Shown here: in pieces, positions 1 to 8,743 of the stretch | Position numbering within the stretch: the stretch's first letter is position 1 | How the letters are laid out: every line of letters starts with the position of its first letter | Assembly: GCA_016215645.1 (NCBI GenBank) | Contig: JACRIX010000050.1 | Span: 1-34,925 of the forward strand | DNA: 34,925 nt | Direction: 5' to 3' | Source: Rhodocyclales bacterium | GTDB taxonomy: Bacteria; Pseudomonadota; Gammaproteobacteria; Burkholderiales; Rhodocyclaceae | Made by a program: the position numbers and the translations under genes | Notes under the pieces: model-generated | Told to the model about the DNA's origin: nothing | Databases searched by the model: none | The model's input: the letters and a program-made list of their open reading frames with translations, nothing else

Positions 1-154
1 CAGCCGTCAAATCCACCCGCCACTTGATCTGCATGTCAGCCTCCCGTCACGAAAGGCTTCAGCGTATGACTCCCTGCCATTCACCACTCGCCGGAACCGC
101 AGCAGTTTCCCCTATCAATTCCTCGATGACTGACTACTAGGCCTGTTCCTGTTT

Positions 155-1195
155 TTGCCTTTCGTGGCGCAATGGAGCAGCGACATCATCTCCAGCAGCG
201 GGGTGCTGCTCTGGGCGTTGCTGGCCCCCATCGGCGCCATCCTGTGCATCGGCGTGCGCCAGTCCATAGGCTGGTTTGCGGCCTGGGTCATACTCACCGC
301 GATATCCGGGCTGGCCGACTGGTACCTCGCTGACCCGATTCTGGCGCCCAAGCCGATCGTACCCACCCGCACCACCATCGTTTTTTTCGCGCTGAATTTC
401 ATCGCCTTTTCGATCATCATCTTCATGCTGCTACGGCTTTCGATCGGCATGAACCGCAAGATGCACAAGAGTCTGGAAGTCGCCCACCAGCAGATCAAGA
501 TCGAACAGGAGCGTTCGGAAAAGCTGCTGCTCAACATCCTGCCCGGCTCGATTGCGGACCGCTTGCGAAACTCCGACAAGACCATTGCCGACGGTTTCGC
601 CGACGTCACCGTGATGTTCGCCGATATTGTGAATTTCACCCAGGTAGCAGCGAACATGTCGCCCTCGCAGGTGTTCGCGATGCTGAATCGCATTTTCTCG
701 GCCTTTGACGAACTCGCTGAACAGTTCGGCCTGGAGAAGATCAAGACCATCGGTGACGCCTACATGGTTGCCGGCGGACTCAGCGAAGATCTGACTGACT
801 ACTCGGCCGCCGTCGCCGACATGGCGATCGCCATGCGCGACCTGTTGCGGCGTGATTTCGCCATCAACGCCTCGCACCTTGAAGTCCGCATCGGCATAGG
901 TACCGGCCCCATTGTCGCCGGCGTACTGGGAAAGAAGAAGTTCATCTACGACCTCTGGGGCGACACGGTCAATATCGCCAGCCGCATCACGTCCGAAGGC
1001 GTACCGGGAATGATCCAGTGCGACACCATGACCTATCACCGCCTCGCCGGAAACTTCGAGTTCCACGAGCCGCAGACCATCTACCTCAAGGGCAAGGGCA
1101 ACATGACCGTGTATCGCCTGATCGGCCGCAAGGGTGCCTCCGACCCGGATGCTTTACCGAATGCGGATCAGGGCTCTTCGACCGCCCTGTCCTGA
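155..1195 (+). CDS. Class III adenylate cyclase with membrane segment, probably 5'-truncated
   Basis: Converts ATP to cAMP at the inner membrane. About 100 N-terminal residues hold roughly three hydrophobic helices, followed by a short coiled linker (EQERSEKLLLNILP) and a full cyclase domain at about residues 145-325. Visible catalytic features are the metal aspartates in FADIVNFT and in IGDAYMV, the adenine-selecting lysine in EKIKTIGDAY, and the DLWGDTVNIASR segment with the Asp, Asn and Arg that read adenine and stabilise the transition state. This supports ATP rather than GTP as substrate. The listed start is a TTG; no ATG or clear ribosome site precedes it, and an in-frame TGA lies at 131-133. 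Relatives usually have a longer membrane domain of about six helices, so the 5' end may be broken or the start wrong. The 3' end overlaps the convergent kinase gene by 28 bases. Confidence 0.85.
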   Translation: MPFVAQWSSDIISSSGVLLWALLAPIGAILCIGVRQSIGWFAAWVILTAISGLADWYLADPILAPKPIVPTRTTIVFFALNFIAFSIIIFMLLRLSIGMNRKMHKSLEVAHQQIKIEQERSEKLLLNILPGSIADRLRNSDKTIADGFADVTVMFADIVNFTQVAANMSPSQVFAMLNRIFSAFDELAEQFGLEKIKTIGDAYMVAGGLSEDLTDYSAAVADMAIAMRDLLRRDFAINASHLEVRIGIGTGPIVAGVLGKKKFIYDLWGDTVNIASRITSEGVPGMIQCDTMTYHRLAGNFEFHEPQTIYLKGKGNMTVYRLIGRKGASDPDALPNADQGSSTALS

Positions 1196-2934
1196 GCCGG
1201 ATTGTGCATCGGCGCATGGAGGAGTGCCGCCATCGCCAAACGAAAACGGACGCAACCGTCGCGATTTTCGGCGAGCTCAAGGCCATACCCCGCCACCTGT
1301 GCGTGCCTGGCCGCCTGATACAAACCGATGCCGTAACCGCTCTCCGAGGATACCGGACCGAGAAACAGCCCTGCCGCCAGCGCATCCGCCATTGCCGAGC
1401 CGTTGTCCCAGGTATTCAGCTCGAACCCGCCACCAACCTGTGCCAGGCGCAGCGACAGCCTGAGGTCCGGTTCCCGCAAACGCTTTTCGGTCGCATTGCG
1501 AATCAGGTTGTCGGTCACGCCAGTGAACACATCGAACGGGATTTCCCCATCCAGGGATCCATCGCTCGCCAGGTCGATCCAGTCCAGTGTCGCGAGGCGC
1601 TGGCCCAACTCACGCCACCACTCCGCGGCGCCGATGCGGCGCGCGGAAGCGATACCCTGTGGCGCATTCAGCTTGCCCAGCGTTTCTGCAAGGCGGTCGG
1701 TAATTGCCGGCAACTGACGGCGCAGCAAGGACTGGTACTCGACCGAGGATTCCGCGCCCGGCTCCAGCCCCGCCGAACAAAGCATGTTGAGCGACTGCAA
1801 CAGGTTCTTGACGTCGTGGGTAAGCCGTGCGCCGGTTTCATGGATCGCCTGCATGTAGGACAATTGCTTCAAGGCCAGCGCCCGTTGCTTGTCGGCGTGA
1901 AACTGCGCCAGTAGCTGAGCCAGCAGGTTGTAGTGCCAGATCAGTGTCGGCGATGGCGCATGCAGCGTGTAGAGCACCAGCACCATGCCGCCATGGCTGA
2001 ATTCCCAGCGTCGGCCTTCGCCGGCGCCAAACCTGCCGCGATTCCGGCCGGCAATCCATTCGCCGCCCTTCACCCAGGGCAGGCGCTGGGCAATTTCCAC
2101 GCAGGCCTGCTCCAGAAAGGCCTGCGGATCTTCTTCCCGCAACGCCAGGTTGGACAGCGCCTGCAACCATTGCTCCACCGGCAGGCCAATCGACATCAGG
2201 TAACGTGAAATCAGGCTGCCGATGCCCGCAAATCCCGAACGCGGATTTGCCACCAGTCCCAGCAGCATCAGCACCACGCCGGTGACCAGCAGGGTTTGCA
2301 GCAGCGCCTCAACATAGCCGCTGCCCAGCAGCAGCATCGCCGCGAGGCTGCCCAGCATCAGCACGGTGAGCAGCAGGAAAATGAACAGGCTATAGACGAA
2401 ATCGACGACCTCGCGCGAGCTGTCTACTTCCTGTGCCTGCGGCAACAGGCCCATCACCAACAACAGCACAATCAAACCGGCATGGCCAAGCCAGACAATT
2501 TCCCGGGGTGGCCTGGCCTGGGACACTGCCAGCGGCGCGGCCAGCAGCAGCAGCGCTACGACAAGGAAAGAGAGCGCCAGCAGATAGAAAAGGCGCGCGG
2601 CGCGCGTGTCATACAGCAGGACCTTGCCGCCGACGATGCCCGCCAGCATCATGATCCACAGAGTGATCATCCAGCCTTTCAGGTAGATCCCGGAAAGCAC
2701 TGCCACCGCCAGCACGGCAATCAGCGACGGCAGCGAGAGTCGTTGCCCCGTGTGTACGAACGGCTGCCAGAGAATGAACAGGCCAAGATGCGCGATGAAC
2801 AGCGTGCGCCCGAACAGGGTGTCCGGCCCCTGCGAAAGCACTAGGTAGAGCGCTGCCAGCAAGGCCAGCAGCAAGCCGCGCCGCAAGGCGATCAGGCGAG
2901 CCGGCAGGGTGACGGAGAGCGGGGTGGGCGCCAA
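1168..2934 (-). CDS. Membrane sensor histidine kinase
   Basis: Two-component sensor of about 588 residues. Residues 1-235 are mostly hydrophobic, with perhaps seven membrane helices. A cytoplasmic linker follows at about 250-345 and may be GAF-like. The phosphoacceptor is His373 in LTHDVKNLLQSL, an HDxKN-type H-box. The ATPase domain has the N-box TDNLIRNATEK (Asn476), the G1 box WDNGS (Asp510) and the G2 box GYGIGLY (533-539). All core motifs are intact, so it should be active. No response regulator lies next to it in the window. The start is a TTG with no convincing ribosome site, so the true start could be slightly downstream. It is divergent from the prepilin gene and convergent with the cyclase. 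The H-box resembles PrsK-like kinases more than PilS (HExRNP), but the specific signal is unknown. Confidence 0.85.
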   Translation of the reverse strand: MAPTPLSVTLPARLIALRRGLLLALLAALYLVLSQGPDTLFGRTLFIAHLGLFILWQPFVHTGQRLSLPSLIAVLAVAVLSGIYLKGWMITLWIMMLAGIVGGKVLLYDTRAARLFYLLALSFLVVALLLLAAPLAVSQARPPREIVWLGHAGLIVLLLVMGLLPQAQEVDSSREVVDFVYSLFIFLLLTVLMLGSLAAMLLLGSGYVEALLQTLLVTGVVLMLLGLVANPRSGFAGIGSLISRYLMSIGLPVEQWLQALSNLALREEDPQAFLEQACVEIAQRLPWVKGGEWIAGRNRGRFGAGEGRRWEFSHGGMVLVLYTLHAPSPTLIWHYNLLAQLLAQFHADKQRALALKQLSYMQAIHETGARLTHDVKNLLQSLNMLCSAGLEPGAESSVEYQSLLRRQLPAITDRLAETLGKLNAPQGIASARRIGAAEWWRELGQRLATLDWIDLASDGSLDGEIPFDVFTGVTDNLIRNATEKRLREPDLRLSLRLAQVGGGFELNTWDNGSAMADALAAGLFLGPVSSESGYGIGLYQAARHAQVAGYGLELAENRDGCVRFRLAMAALLHAPMHNPAQDRAVEEP

Positions 2935-3027
2935 GTTAGCGGGTTAGTCGGCAGGACTAGGAAGGGCGAGCGTAAGGCGGATTCTAGTGACTGATTTATA
3001 AGGCCATCTGCCAAATAGCTGACGATG

Positions 3028-3045
3028 CTGTCCAATATTCGACAG
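3028..3045. promoter_or_regulatory. Inverted repeat CTGTC-N8-GACAG, possible activator site
   Basis: Five-base arms at 3028-3032 and 3041-3045 are separated by eight bases. The site lies about 97 bases upstream of the predicted sigma-54 start site, where enhancer-binding proteins usually bind. TGTC half-sites are known for PilR, the activator of pilin genes. Assignment to PilR here is inference. An AT-rich stretch (about 3046-3107), suitable for DNA bending, separates it from the promoter. Confidence 0.4.
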
Positions 3046-3107
3046 ATGCAAATCGCTTAAATTGGAATGAAAATCATAACTCAATGTTTTATTGATGTTT
3101 TTATTTA

Positions 3108-3123
3108 TGGCACGCTAACTGCT
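3108..3123 (+). promoter_or_regulatory. Sigma-54 (RpoN) promoter for the prepilin gene
   Basis: The sequence TGGCACG-CTAA-CTGCT matches the -24/-12 consensus TGGCACG-N4-TTGCW at all but one position. The invariant GG (3109-3110) and GC (3121-3122) are exactly ten bases apart. The predicted start site is near 3134, giving a leader of about 28 bases before the ATG at 3162. Sigma-54 control is well established for type IV pilin genes. Confidence 0.75.
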
Positions 3124-3161
3124 TTGAATTGCCTACCAAAACACCAAAGACGGAGAAGATC

Positions 3162-3923
3162 ATGAAATCCAGACAAGCAGGCTTTACCCTCGTCGAAATC
3201 GCCATCGTGCTGGTCATCATCGGCCTGCTGCTGGGCGGCGTGCTCAAGGGACAGGAGCTCATCAACAGCGCCAAGGTGAAGAACATGGCGACTGACTTCC
3301 GCAATGTCCCGCTGTTCATCTACGGCTACCAGGACAAGTTCAAGGCCTTGCCCGGGGATCATCACACGGTAGTGACTGCTCTTTCCGGCACCCTGGCTAC
3401 GACACCGACATCCTCCGGCAACCCAGCCGTCGCCTGTACCAATCCAAGCGCAGGCGCCACCTGTACGGGCAACGGCGTGATCGACGGGGTCTGGAATACA
3501 ACGACAACGACTGACGAAACCGCCTTGTTCTGGAACCACGTCAGGTTGGCGGGGCTGGCCGCCGGCCCAACGCTGACGAGCGATGCGAACTACTTCCCGA
3601 CCAATGCCGACGGCGGCCGCATAGGCATCGAAAGCGGTGCCGCTGCGACCGGTGGCGCGTACATCCAGAACGGAACGGTTGTCACGGCTACCGGCGTTGT
3701 CACAGCCCTGGCTACACCAACTTACTTCTCACCAACTTATTTGGTCTGCTCGAGCGGAATCCTCGGCAAGTACGCGAAGCAGTTGGACACCACGCTCGAC
3801 GACGGAGAAACCGCAACTGGTTCTGTGCGCGTGGTTGCGGCCAACCATGTCCGCCAAGGGCTCCCGATCGGAACCGGAGCGATCAACGATTCGTCTGCCT
3901 ACATCGTTTGCATGGGCCTGTAA
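3162..3923 (+). CDS. Type IV prepilin-like / pseudopilin protein
   Basis: A 253-residue protein with a class III signal peptide: a short basic leader MKSRQAG, cleaved before Phe8, then FTLVEIAIVLVIIGLLLGG with Glu at +5 of the mature protein. A prepilin peptidase would cut and methylate it, and the hydrophobic helix would pack into a pilus or pseudopilus. The following KGQELINSAKVK and YQDKFKALPGD segments are typical of a widespread prepilin group whose globular part is poorly characterised. The C-terminal half is rich in Gly, Ala and Thr, with a few cysteines that could form a disulfide. The ATG at 3162 is chosen because GGAGAAG sits just upstream and the leader is then of normal length; an in-frame TTG at 3129 is less likely. 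No other pilus gene is nearby, so it is an orphan minor pilin or pseudopilin, apparently sigma-54-dependent. Confidence 0.87.
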   Translation: MKSRQAGFTLVEIAIVLVIIGLLLGGVLKGQELINSAKVKNMATDFRNVPLFIYGYQDKFKALPGDHHTVVTALSGTLATTPTSSGNPAVACTNPSAGATCTGNGVIDGVWNTTTTTDETALFWNHVRLAGLAAGPTLTSDANYFPTNADGGRIGIESGAAATGGAYIQNGTVVTATGVVTALATPTYFSPTYLVCSSGILGKYAKQLDTTLDDGETATGSVRVVAANHVRQGLPIGTGAINDSSAYIVCMGL

Positions 3924-3942
3924 CGGGGGACGGCAAGACCTC

Positions 3943-3967
3943 AAAGCCCGCTTCGGCGGGCTTTTTT
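3943..3967 (+). terminator. Rho-independent terminator after the prepilin gene
   Basis: A perfect stem AGCCCGC / GCGGGCT (3945-3951 with 3956-3962), extendable by A-T pairs, closes a TTCG tetraloop and is followed by a run of six Ts. It lies 20 bases after the stop. The T run overlaps the stop codon of the convergent antiporter gene, so the hairpin may serve both strands, more weakly on the minus strand. Confidence 0.92.
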
Positions 3968-5939
3968 ATTTTCCGCGCAGCAGTCGCTCCTCGCCCAAAG
4001 TCACCGCGGCGGCGGTGCCGATCAGTACCACCACATCGCCTTCGATCAATTGCAGTGCAGCCTCCAGCTTCAGCCCGCGCTGGGTGCGACGTCGAATCGC
4101 CGTCGTGTCAGCGCCGACTCCTGCCAGGTCGATCTCGCCGACGGCCCGCCCGATCGCCCAGGCGCCGGGCGTCAGCGTCACCGCGTGCAGGCGCGGCTGA
4201 TCGGCGTCGGCCAGGTGCGCGCCGGCATCCGTGGCACCGTGGAAAAAGCCACGCAGCAGGGCATAGTGCTGCTCGCGCATTTCGCGCAGGCGCTTGATCA
4301 CCTTGTGCATCGGAATTCCCGACAGCGCCAGTGCGTGCGTTGCCAGCATGACGCTGGATTCGAGTGCCTCGGGCACCACCTCGGCGGCGCCGGCGGCGTA
4401 GAGCTTCTCGATGTCGTCCTGCTCTCGCGCCCGCGCCACGATGGCGGCGTCGGGACGCAGTTCGCGCACGCGGTGGATCACGCGCAGGGCCGCGTCGATG
4501 TCGGCGAAGGTGATCACCACCACGCGCGCGCGCGACAGACCGGCGGCCAGCAGGGTTTCCTTTTTCGCCGCGTCGCCGAAGGACACCGCCTCGGCGGCGA
4601 TGCTGGCTTCGCGTACGCGTTCCGGGTCGAGGTCGAGCGCCATGTAGGAAATCCCTTCGGCCTCAAGAAAACGCGCCAGATGCTGGCCGGTACGGCCGTA
4701 ACCGCAGAGGATGGCATGCTTGTCGCTGGCCAGCGATTGCGCCGCGAGCTGGGTCAGTTGCATCGAGCGCAGCAGCCACTCCGAGGCGACGAAACGGAAC
4801 ACCAGCTGCTCGGAAAAATGGATGATCAGGGGTGCCAGCATCAGCGACAGCACCATGGCCGCCAGCACCGGTTGCAGCACGTCGGGGCCAAGCAACTTGA
4901 CGTCGCTGCCGCGTGCCAGGATGACGAAACCGAATTCACCGCCGGCACACAGCCACAGGCCGCTGCGCAGGGCCGTTCCCGGCGAACTGCCGAGCAGGCG
5001 CGAGGCGAGGCCGACCACGGCGAGCTTGATGGCCAGCAGACCGAACAGGATCGCGGCCACCAGCCACCACTGGGCAAGGATCTGCTGCACGTCCAGGCGC
5101 ATGCCGATGGCAACGAAGAACAATCCCAGCAGCACGTCGCGGAAGGGCTTGATATCCTCCTCGACCTGGTAGCGGTACTCCGTTTCGCCGATCAGCATGC
5201 CGGCGGTGAAGGCACCCAGCGCCAGCGACAGTCCCGCCAACTCAGTAAGCCAGGCCAGGCCCAGGGTGATCAGCAGCACATTGAGCATGAACAGCTCGGC
5301 CGACTTGCGCCGCGCCACCATGTAGAACCAGGCCGAGAGCACCCGCTGGCCGAGGTAAAGCACCAGCGCCAGCAGCACGGCCGCCTTGATGATCGCCTCC
5401 AGCAAGGCCTCGGCCATCACGTCGACCGGCTGCGAGAACGCGGGGATCAGGACCAGCAATGGCACCACGGCGATGTCCTGGAACAGCAGCACGCCTATCA
5501 CCTCGCGGCCGTGGGGCGCATCCAGTTCGCCGCGTTCGGTGAGCAGTTTGGAGAGCATCGCCGTCGATGACATGGCCAGCGCACCGCCCAGCGCCAACCC
5601 GGCCAGCCAGGAAATGCCGGCAAACCTCGCCAGCAGCGTGGCGACCAGCGTGCTGGCGATGACCTGAGCTACGCCGAGGCCGAAGACGATGCGTTTCATC
5701 GAATACAGCCGCGCCAGCGAAAACTCCAGCCCGATGCTGAACATCAGGAACACCACGCCGAATTCGGCAAGATGGCGCGTCTGGTCGGTGTCCGGTACCC
5801 ATCCGGCGGCATGAGGTCCGAGCACGGCACCCACCAGCAGGTAGCCGAGGATGGGCGGCAGGCCCATCATGCGGAAAATGACCACGACCACGACCGCGGC
5901 GGCCAGCAACAACAGGATCAGCGGCAGGGTGTCGGTCAT
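3966..5939 (-). CDS. Kef-type monovalent cation:proton antiporter (CPA2 family)
   Basis: A 657-residue inner-membrane protein. Residues 5-385 form the Na+/H+ exchanger domain with about 12 helices and include the FQD motif (153-155) typical of Kef proteins. Residues 407-525 form an RCK/TrkA-N domain with a GYGRTG nucleotide-binding loop (413-418) and a DLDPERV strand end. Residues 580-655 look like a TrkA-C domain. It probably exports K+ in exchange for H+ under control of a nucleotide or thiol ligand. The family includes KefB, KefC and YbaL; the TrkA-C domain and length are closest to the YbaL/KefB-like group, so I give no symbol. It is divergent from kdsD across an 86-base gap and ends against the prepilin terminator. 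Confidence 0.92.
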   Translation of the reverse strand: MTDTLPLILLLLAAAVVVVVIFRMMGLPPILGYLLVGAVLGPHAAGWVPDTDQTRHLAEFGVVFLMFSIGLEFSLARLYSMKRIVFGLGVAQVIASTLVATLLARFAGISWLAGLALGGALAMSSTAMLSKLLTERGELDAPHGREVIGVLLFQDIAVVPLLVLIPAFSQPVDVMAEALLEAIIKAAVLLALVLYLGQRVLSAWFYMVARRKSAELFMLNVLLITLGLAWLTELAGLSLALGAFTAGMLIGETEYRYQVEEDIKPFRDVLLGLFFVAIGMRLDVQQILAQWWLVAAILFGLLAIKLAVVGLASRLLGSSPGTALRSGLWLCAGGEFGFVILARGSDVKLLGPDVLQPVLAAMVLSLMLAPLIIHFSEQLVFRFVASEWLLRSMQLTQLAAQSLASDKHAILCGYGRTGQHLARFLEAEGISYMALDLDPERVREASIAAEAVSFGDAAKKETLLAAGLSRARVVVITFADIDAALRVIHRVRELRPDAAIVARAREQDDIEKLYAAGAAEVVPEALESSVMLATHALALSGIPMHKVIKRLREMREQHYALLRGFFHGATDAGAHLADADQPRLHAVTLTPGAWAIGRAVGEIDLAGVGADTTAIRRRTQRGLKLEAALQLIEGDVVVLIGTAAAVTLGEERLLRGK

Positions 5940-5988
5940 CCGGCGGTCATCGGTGAAGGCAAGACGAAAGAGGGGCTGCGTTCGCGGT

Positions 5989-5997
5989 TGCTATAAT
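5989..5997 (+). promoter_or_regulatory. Extended -10 promoter for the kdsD operon
   Basis: TG-C-TATAAT is a perfect extended -10 element, with the consensus hexamer at 5992-5997. No good -35 box is visible at the usual distance, which fits the extended -10 class. The predicted start near 6004 leaves a leader of about 22 bases before kdsD. Confidence 0.65.
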
Positions 5998-6025
5998 TTG
6001 GCTCCATCATAATCGCCAGCCCGAG

Positions 6026-7027
6026 ATGAACCAAGCCATTCCACCGAGCGCCGCCGCACTGCCCGACGCGGACCGCGCCGTGGCCATGGGTCGCCAGGTA
6101 CTGGACATCGAGGCGGCCGCGGTAGCGGCGCTCGGGCGCCGGCTGGACGGCGCCTTCAGCGCCGCCGTGGCGATGATCCTCGGCAGCCGGGGGCGGGTGG
6201 TCGTCAGCGGCATCGGCAAATCCGGACATATCGCACGCAAGCTTGCCGCCACCTTCGCCAGCACCGGCACTCCCGCCTACTTCGTCCATGCGGCCGAAGC
6301 CATACATGGCGATCTGGGCATGATCACCCGCGACGACGTGCTGATCGCGATTTCGAATTCCGGCGAGAACGACGAGTTGCTGACCATCGTGCCGCTGGTC
6401 AAGCGCCTGGGTGGCAAGCTGATCGCCATCACCGGCAACGAATCCTCCTCACTGGCCCATGAAGCCGACATCCACCTCGATGCCCGCGTCGACCAGGAGG
6501 CCTGCCCGCTCAACCTGGCGCCTACCGCCAGCACCACCGCGGCCCTGGCACTGGGCGACGCGCTGGCGGTCGCGCTGCTCGACGCGCGCGGCTTCGGCGC
6601 GGAGGATTTCGCCCGCTCGCATCCGGGCGGCGCGCTGGGACGCAAGCTGCTCACCCACGTCAGCGACGTGATGCGCAGCGACATGCCGACGCTGGCCGAG
6701 GACGTCATGGTGCCGGCGGCACTCGCCGCCATGACCCTGGGCGGCATGGGCATGGTGGTGGTGCTTGACGCCACGGGCAACACCAGCGGCATCTTCACCG
6801 ACGGCGATTTGCGCCGCGCCATGGAGCGCCTGGGCGATTTGCGCGCGACCCCGGTATCGGCGGTCATGTCGCGCCAGCCGTACAGCATCGGTGCCCGCCG
6901 CCTCGCCGTCGAAGCCGTGGAGATGATGGAAGCCAGGCGCATCAACCAGTTGCTGGTGACCGATGACAAGGGCCAGCTGTGCGGCGCCCTCAACATGCAC
7001 GACCTGTTCCGCGCCAAGGTGGTCTGA
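6026..7027 (+). CDS. kdsD: Arabinose-5-phosphate isomerase KdsD
   Basis: Interconverts ribulose-5-phosphate and arabinose-5-phosphate, the first step of Kdo synthesis for LPS. The protein has 333 residues, the usual family length. A SIS domain spans about 40-180, with GIGKSGHIARK (Lys65), the HAAEAIHGDLGM segment carrying conserved histidines, the SNSGENDEL phosphosugar loop and His199 in the RSHPGGALGR motif. Two CBS domains follow (about 212-268 and 278-333). It is the first gene of a tightly packed operon; its TGA shares one base with the kdsC ATG. The neighbours kdsC, lptC and lptA confirm the LPS role over other SIS-CBS proteins. Confidence 0.96.
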   Translation: MNQAIPPSAAALPDADRAVAMGRQVLDIEAAAVAALGRRLDGAFSAAVAMILGSRGRVVVSGIGKSGHIARKLAATFASTGTPAYFVHAAEAIHGDLGMITRDDVLIAISNSGENDELLTIVPLVKRLGGKLIAITGNESSSLAHEADIHLDARVDQEACPLNLAPTASTTAALALGDALAVALLDARGFGAEDFARSHPGGALGRKLLTHVSDVMRSDMPTLAEDVMVPAALAAMTLGGMGMVVVLDATGNTSGIFTDGDLRRAMERLGDLRATPVSAVMSRQPYSIGARRLAVEAVEMMEARRINQLLVTDDKGQLCGALNMHDLFRAKVV

Positions 7028-7551
7028 TGAGCCAGGCGCTGATCAAGGCCGCGGGATTGAAACTGATGGGCTTCGACGTCGACGGCGTACTCACCGACGG
7101 CACGCTTTACTTCAGCTCCCAGGGCGACGAAATCAAGGCGTTTTCCTGCCTCGACGGCCACGGCCTGAAGATGCTGCAGCGTGCCGGCGTCGAGGTGGCG
7201 ATCATCAGTGGCCGCAGCTCGCGCGCCTTGCAACTGCGCGCCGAGAACCTCGGCATCCGCGAGCTGCATATGGGCGTCGAGGACAAGCGCGGCCTGATGG
7301 AATCGCTGGCGCGAACCCGTGGCATCGCCCTGGGCCAAACCGGCTACATGGGGGATGATGTCGTCGATCTGCCGATCCTCCGTGCCTGCGGATTTTCCGC
7401 CACCGTGGCCGACGGCCACGACGAAGTCAAATCACGCGTCGATTACGTGGCCCCCCTGGGCGGCGGGCACGGCGGCGTGCGCAACGTCTGCGAACTGATC
7501 CTGCGCGCCCAGGGCAAATGGCAGGCGGCAATGGCGGAGTACCTGGCATGA
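7027..7551 (+). CDS. kdsC: 3-deoxy-D-manno-octulosonate-8-phosphate phosphatase KdsC
   Basis: Cytoplasmic HAD-family phosphatase that releases phosphate from Kdo-8-phosphate. The protein has 174 residues with a minimal HAD fold and no cap, as in the tetrameric KdsC family. Motif I is FDVDGVLTDG (Asp17 and Asp19), motif II is ISGRSS, the motif III lysine is in EDKRG, and motif IV is MGDDVVDLP (Asp110, Asp111). The ATG at 7027 is preferred because it follows directly on the kdsD stop (TGATG) and gives the normal N-terminus; an in-frame start at 6979 would lie inside kdsD. Its stop overlaps the lptC start by four bases. Confidence 0.96.
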   Translation: MSQALIKAAGLKLMGFDVDGVLTDGTLYFSSQGDEIKAFSCLDGHGLKMLQRAGVEVAIISGRSSRALQLRAENLGIRELHMGVEDKRGLMESLARTRGIALGQTGYMGDDVVDLPILRACGFSATVADGHDEVKSRVDYVAPLGGGHGGVRNVCELILRAQGKWQAAMAEYLA

Positions 7552-8123
7552 GGGACCACAGCACCTCCCTGGTGCCGCTGGCCATGCTGCTGCTGCTGGC
7601 GGCGCTGACCTTCTGGCTCAGTCGCGTGATCGAGGGCGACAAGCCGCGCGTACCCGAGCGCCACGACCCCGACTATGGCGTCGAACGCTTCGTGGTGCGT
7701 CGATTCGACATCGACGGCAAATTGCAACACACCCTGGTCGGCGACAAGCTGCTGCACTATCCGGACGATGACACCACCATCGTTACGGCGCCACACATCA
7801 CCTATCACCAGATCGCCCCCACCGAAGTCAGCGCACGCATGGCCTACATCGGACGCGACGGCAAGGAGATCGACCTGGTCGACTCGGTCCAGATCGTCCG
7901 CCAGGGCACATCGGGCGATGCCCCGCCGACCGAGATCGATACCCGCAGCCTGAAGATCTTTCCCGACGAGGAAAGGGGCCTCACGCGCGATGCGGTGACG
8001 ATCACCCAGGGACGCAGCATCGTTCGCGGCCAGGGCATGGAAATCGACCACAAGACCGGCGTCTCGGTGCTGCATGGCCGGGTCAAGGGTACCCTGTACA
8101 GCAAACAGACGGAGACACCATGA
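7548..8123 (+). CDS. lptC: LPS export protein LptC
   Basis: A bitopic inner-membrane protein that takes LPS from LptBFG and passes it to LptA. The protein has 191 residues, with one N-terminal membrane helix (about 8-25) and a periplasmic beta-jellyroll domain (about 45-180), including the family-typical DxDGKLQHTLVGDKLLHYP and GVSVLHGRVKGTL regions. The ATG at 7548 overlaps the kdsC stop (ATGA) and has CGGAG eight bases upstream; an in-frame ATG at 7518 would put charged and glycine-rich residues before the helix and is less likely. The gene order kdsC-lptC-lptA is standard for beta- and gammaproteobacteria. Confidence 0.93.
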   Translation: MRDHSTSLVPLAMLLLLAALTFWLSRVIEGDKPRVPERHDPDYGVERFVVRRFDIDGKLQHTLVGDKLLHYPDDDTTIVTAPHITYHQIAPTEVSARMAYIGRDGKEIDLVDSVQIVRQGTSGDAPPTEIDTRSLKIFPDEERGLTRDAVTITQGRSIVRGQGMEIDHKTGVSVLHGRVKGTLYSKQTETP

Positions 8124-8743
8124 ACACCTATCCGAAAATCGCCGCAGTTGCCGGCATCACCTGTCTGCTGCTGGCGACAGGCCTTTCCCGCGCGGAAAAA
8201 GCCGATCGCGACAAGCCCGTCAATATCGACGCCGACCGGGTCAGCGTCGATGACGTGAAGAAAACGCAGATATTCGAAGGCAATGTGCAACTGGCCAAAG
8301 GCACACTGGTGATCCGCGCCGAGCGCATCGTCGTGCAACAGGACGATGACGGCTACCAGCGCGGCGTCGCCAGCGGCGGCACGACTCTGCCCAATTTCCG
8401 CCAGAAGCGCGAGGGCATGGACGAGTACATCGAGGGCGAGGCGGAACGCATCGAACATGATGCGAAGGCCGAGAAAACCGAATTCTTCGGCCGCGCCCGG
8501 GTCAAGAGCGGGCTGGACGAAGTGCGAGGCCAGTTCATTTCCTACGACGCGCGCACCGAGCAGTACGTGGTCACCAGCGGCCCCAATGGCACGCGCGCAC
8601 CGAGCGGCAGCCGCGAGCGCGTGCGCGCGGTGATCCAGCCACGCAACAAGGACGCCGCTGCACCCGCCGCACATCCGGCGCCAGGACCGGCGTTGAAGAA
8701 TACCCAGGACTTCAGCAGCCAACGTCAGGAGACGGCAAAGTGA
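8120..8743 (+). CDS. lptA: LPS transport periplasmic protein LptA
   Basis: A periplasmic bridge protein that carries LPS from LptC towards LptD. The protein has 207 residues. A signal peptide is visible at 1-25, with likely cleavage after SRA. The OstA/LptA beta-jellyroll domain covers about 33-165 ([20 protein letters not shown], then repeated strands). The last 40 residues are Ala/Pro-rich and probably disordered, somewhat longer than usual. GGAGA lies upstream of the ATG, which overlaps the lptC stop. Its own stop overlaps the GTG start of an enoyl-CoA hydratase gene where lptB would normally follow. Confidence 0.94.
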   Translation: MNTYPKIAAVAGITCLLLATGLSRAEKADRDKPVNIDADRVSVDDVKKTQIFEGNVQLAKGTLVIRAERIVVQQDDDGYQRGVASGGTTLPNFRQKREGMDEYIEGEAERIEHDAKAEKTEFFGRARVKSGLDEVRGQFISYDARTEQYVVTSGPNGTRAPSGSRERVRAVIQPRNKDAAAPAAHPAPGPALKNTQDFSSQRQETAK

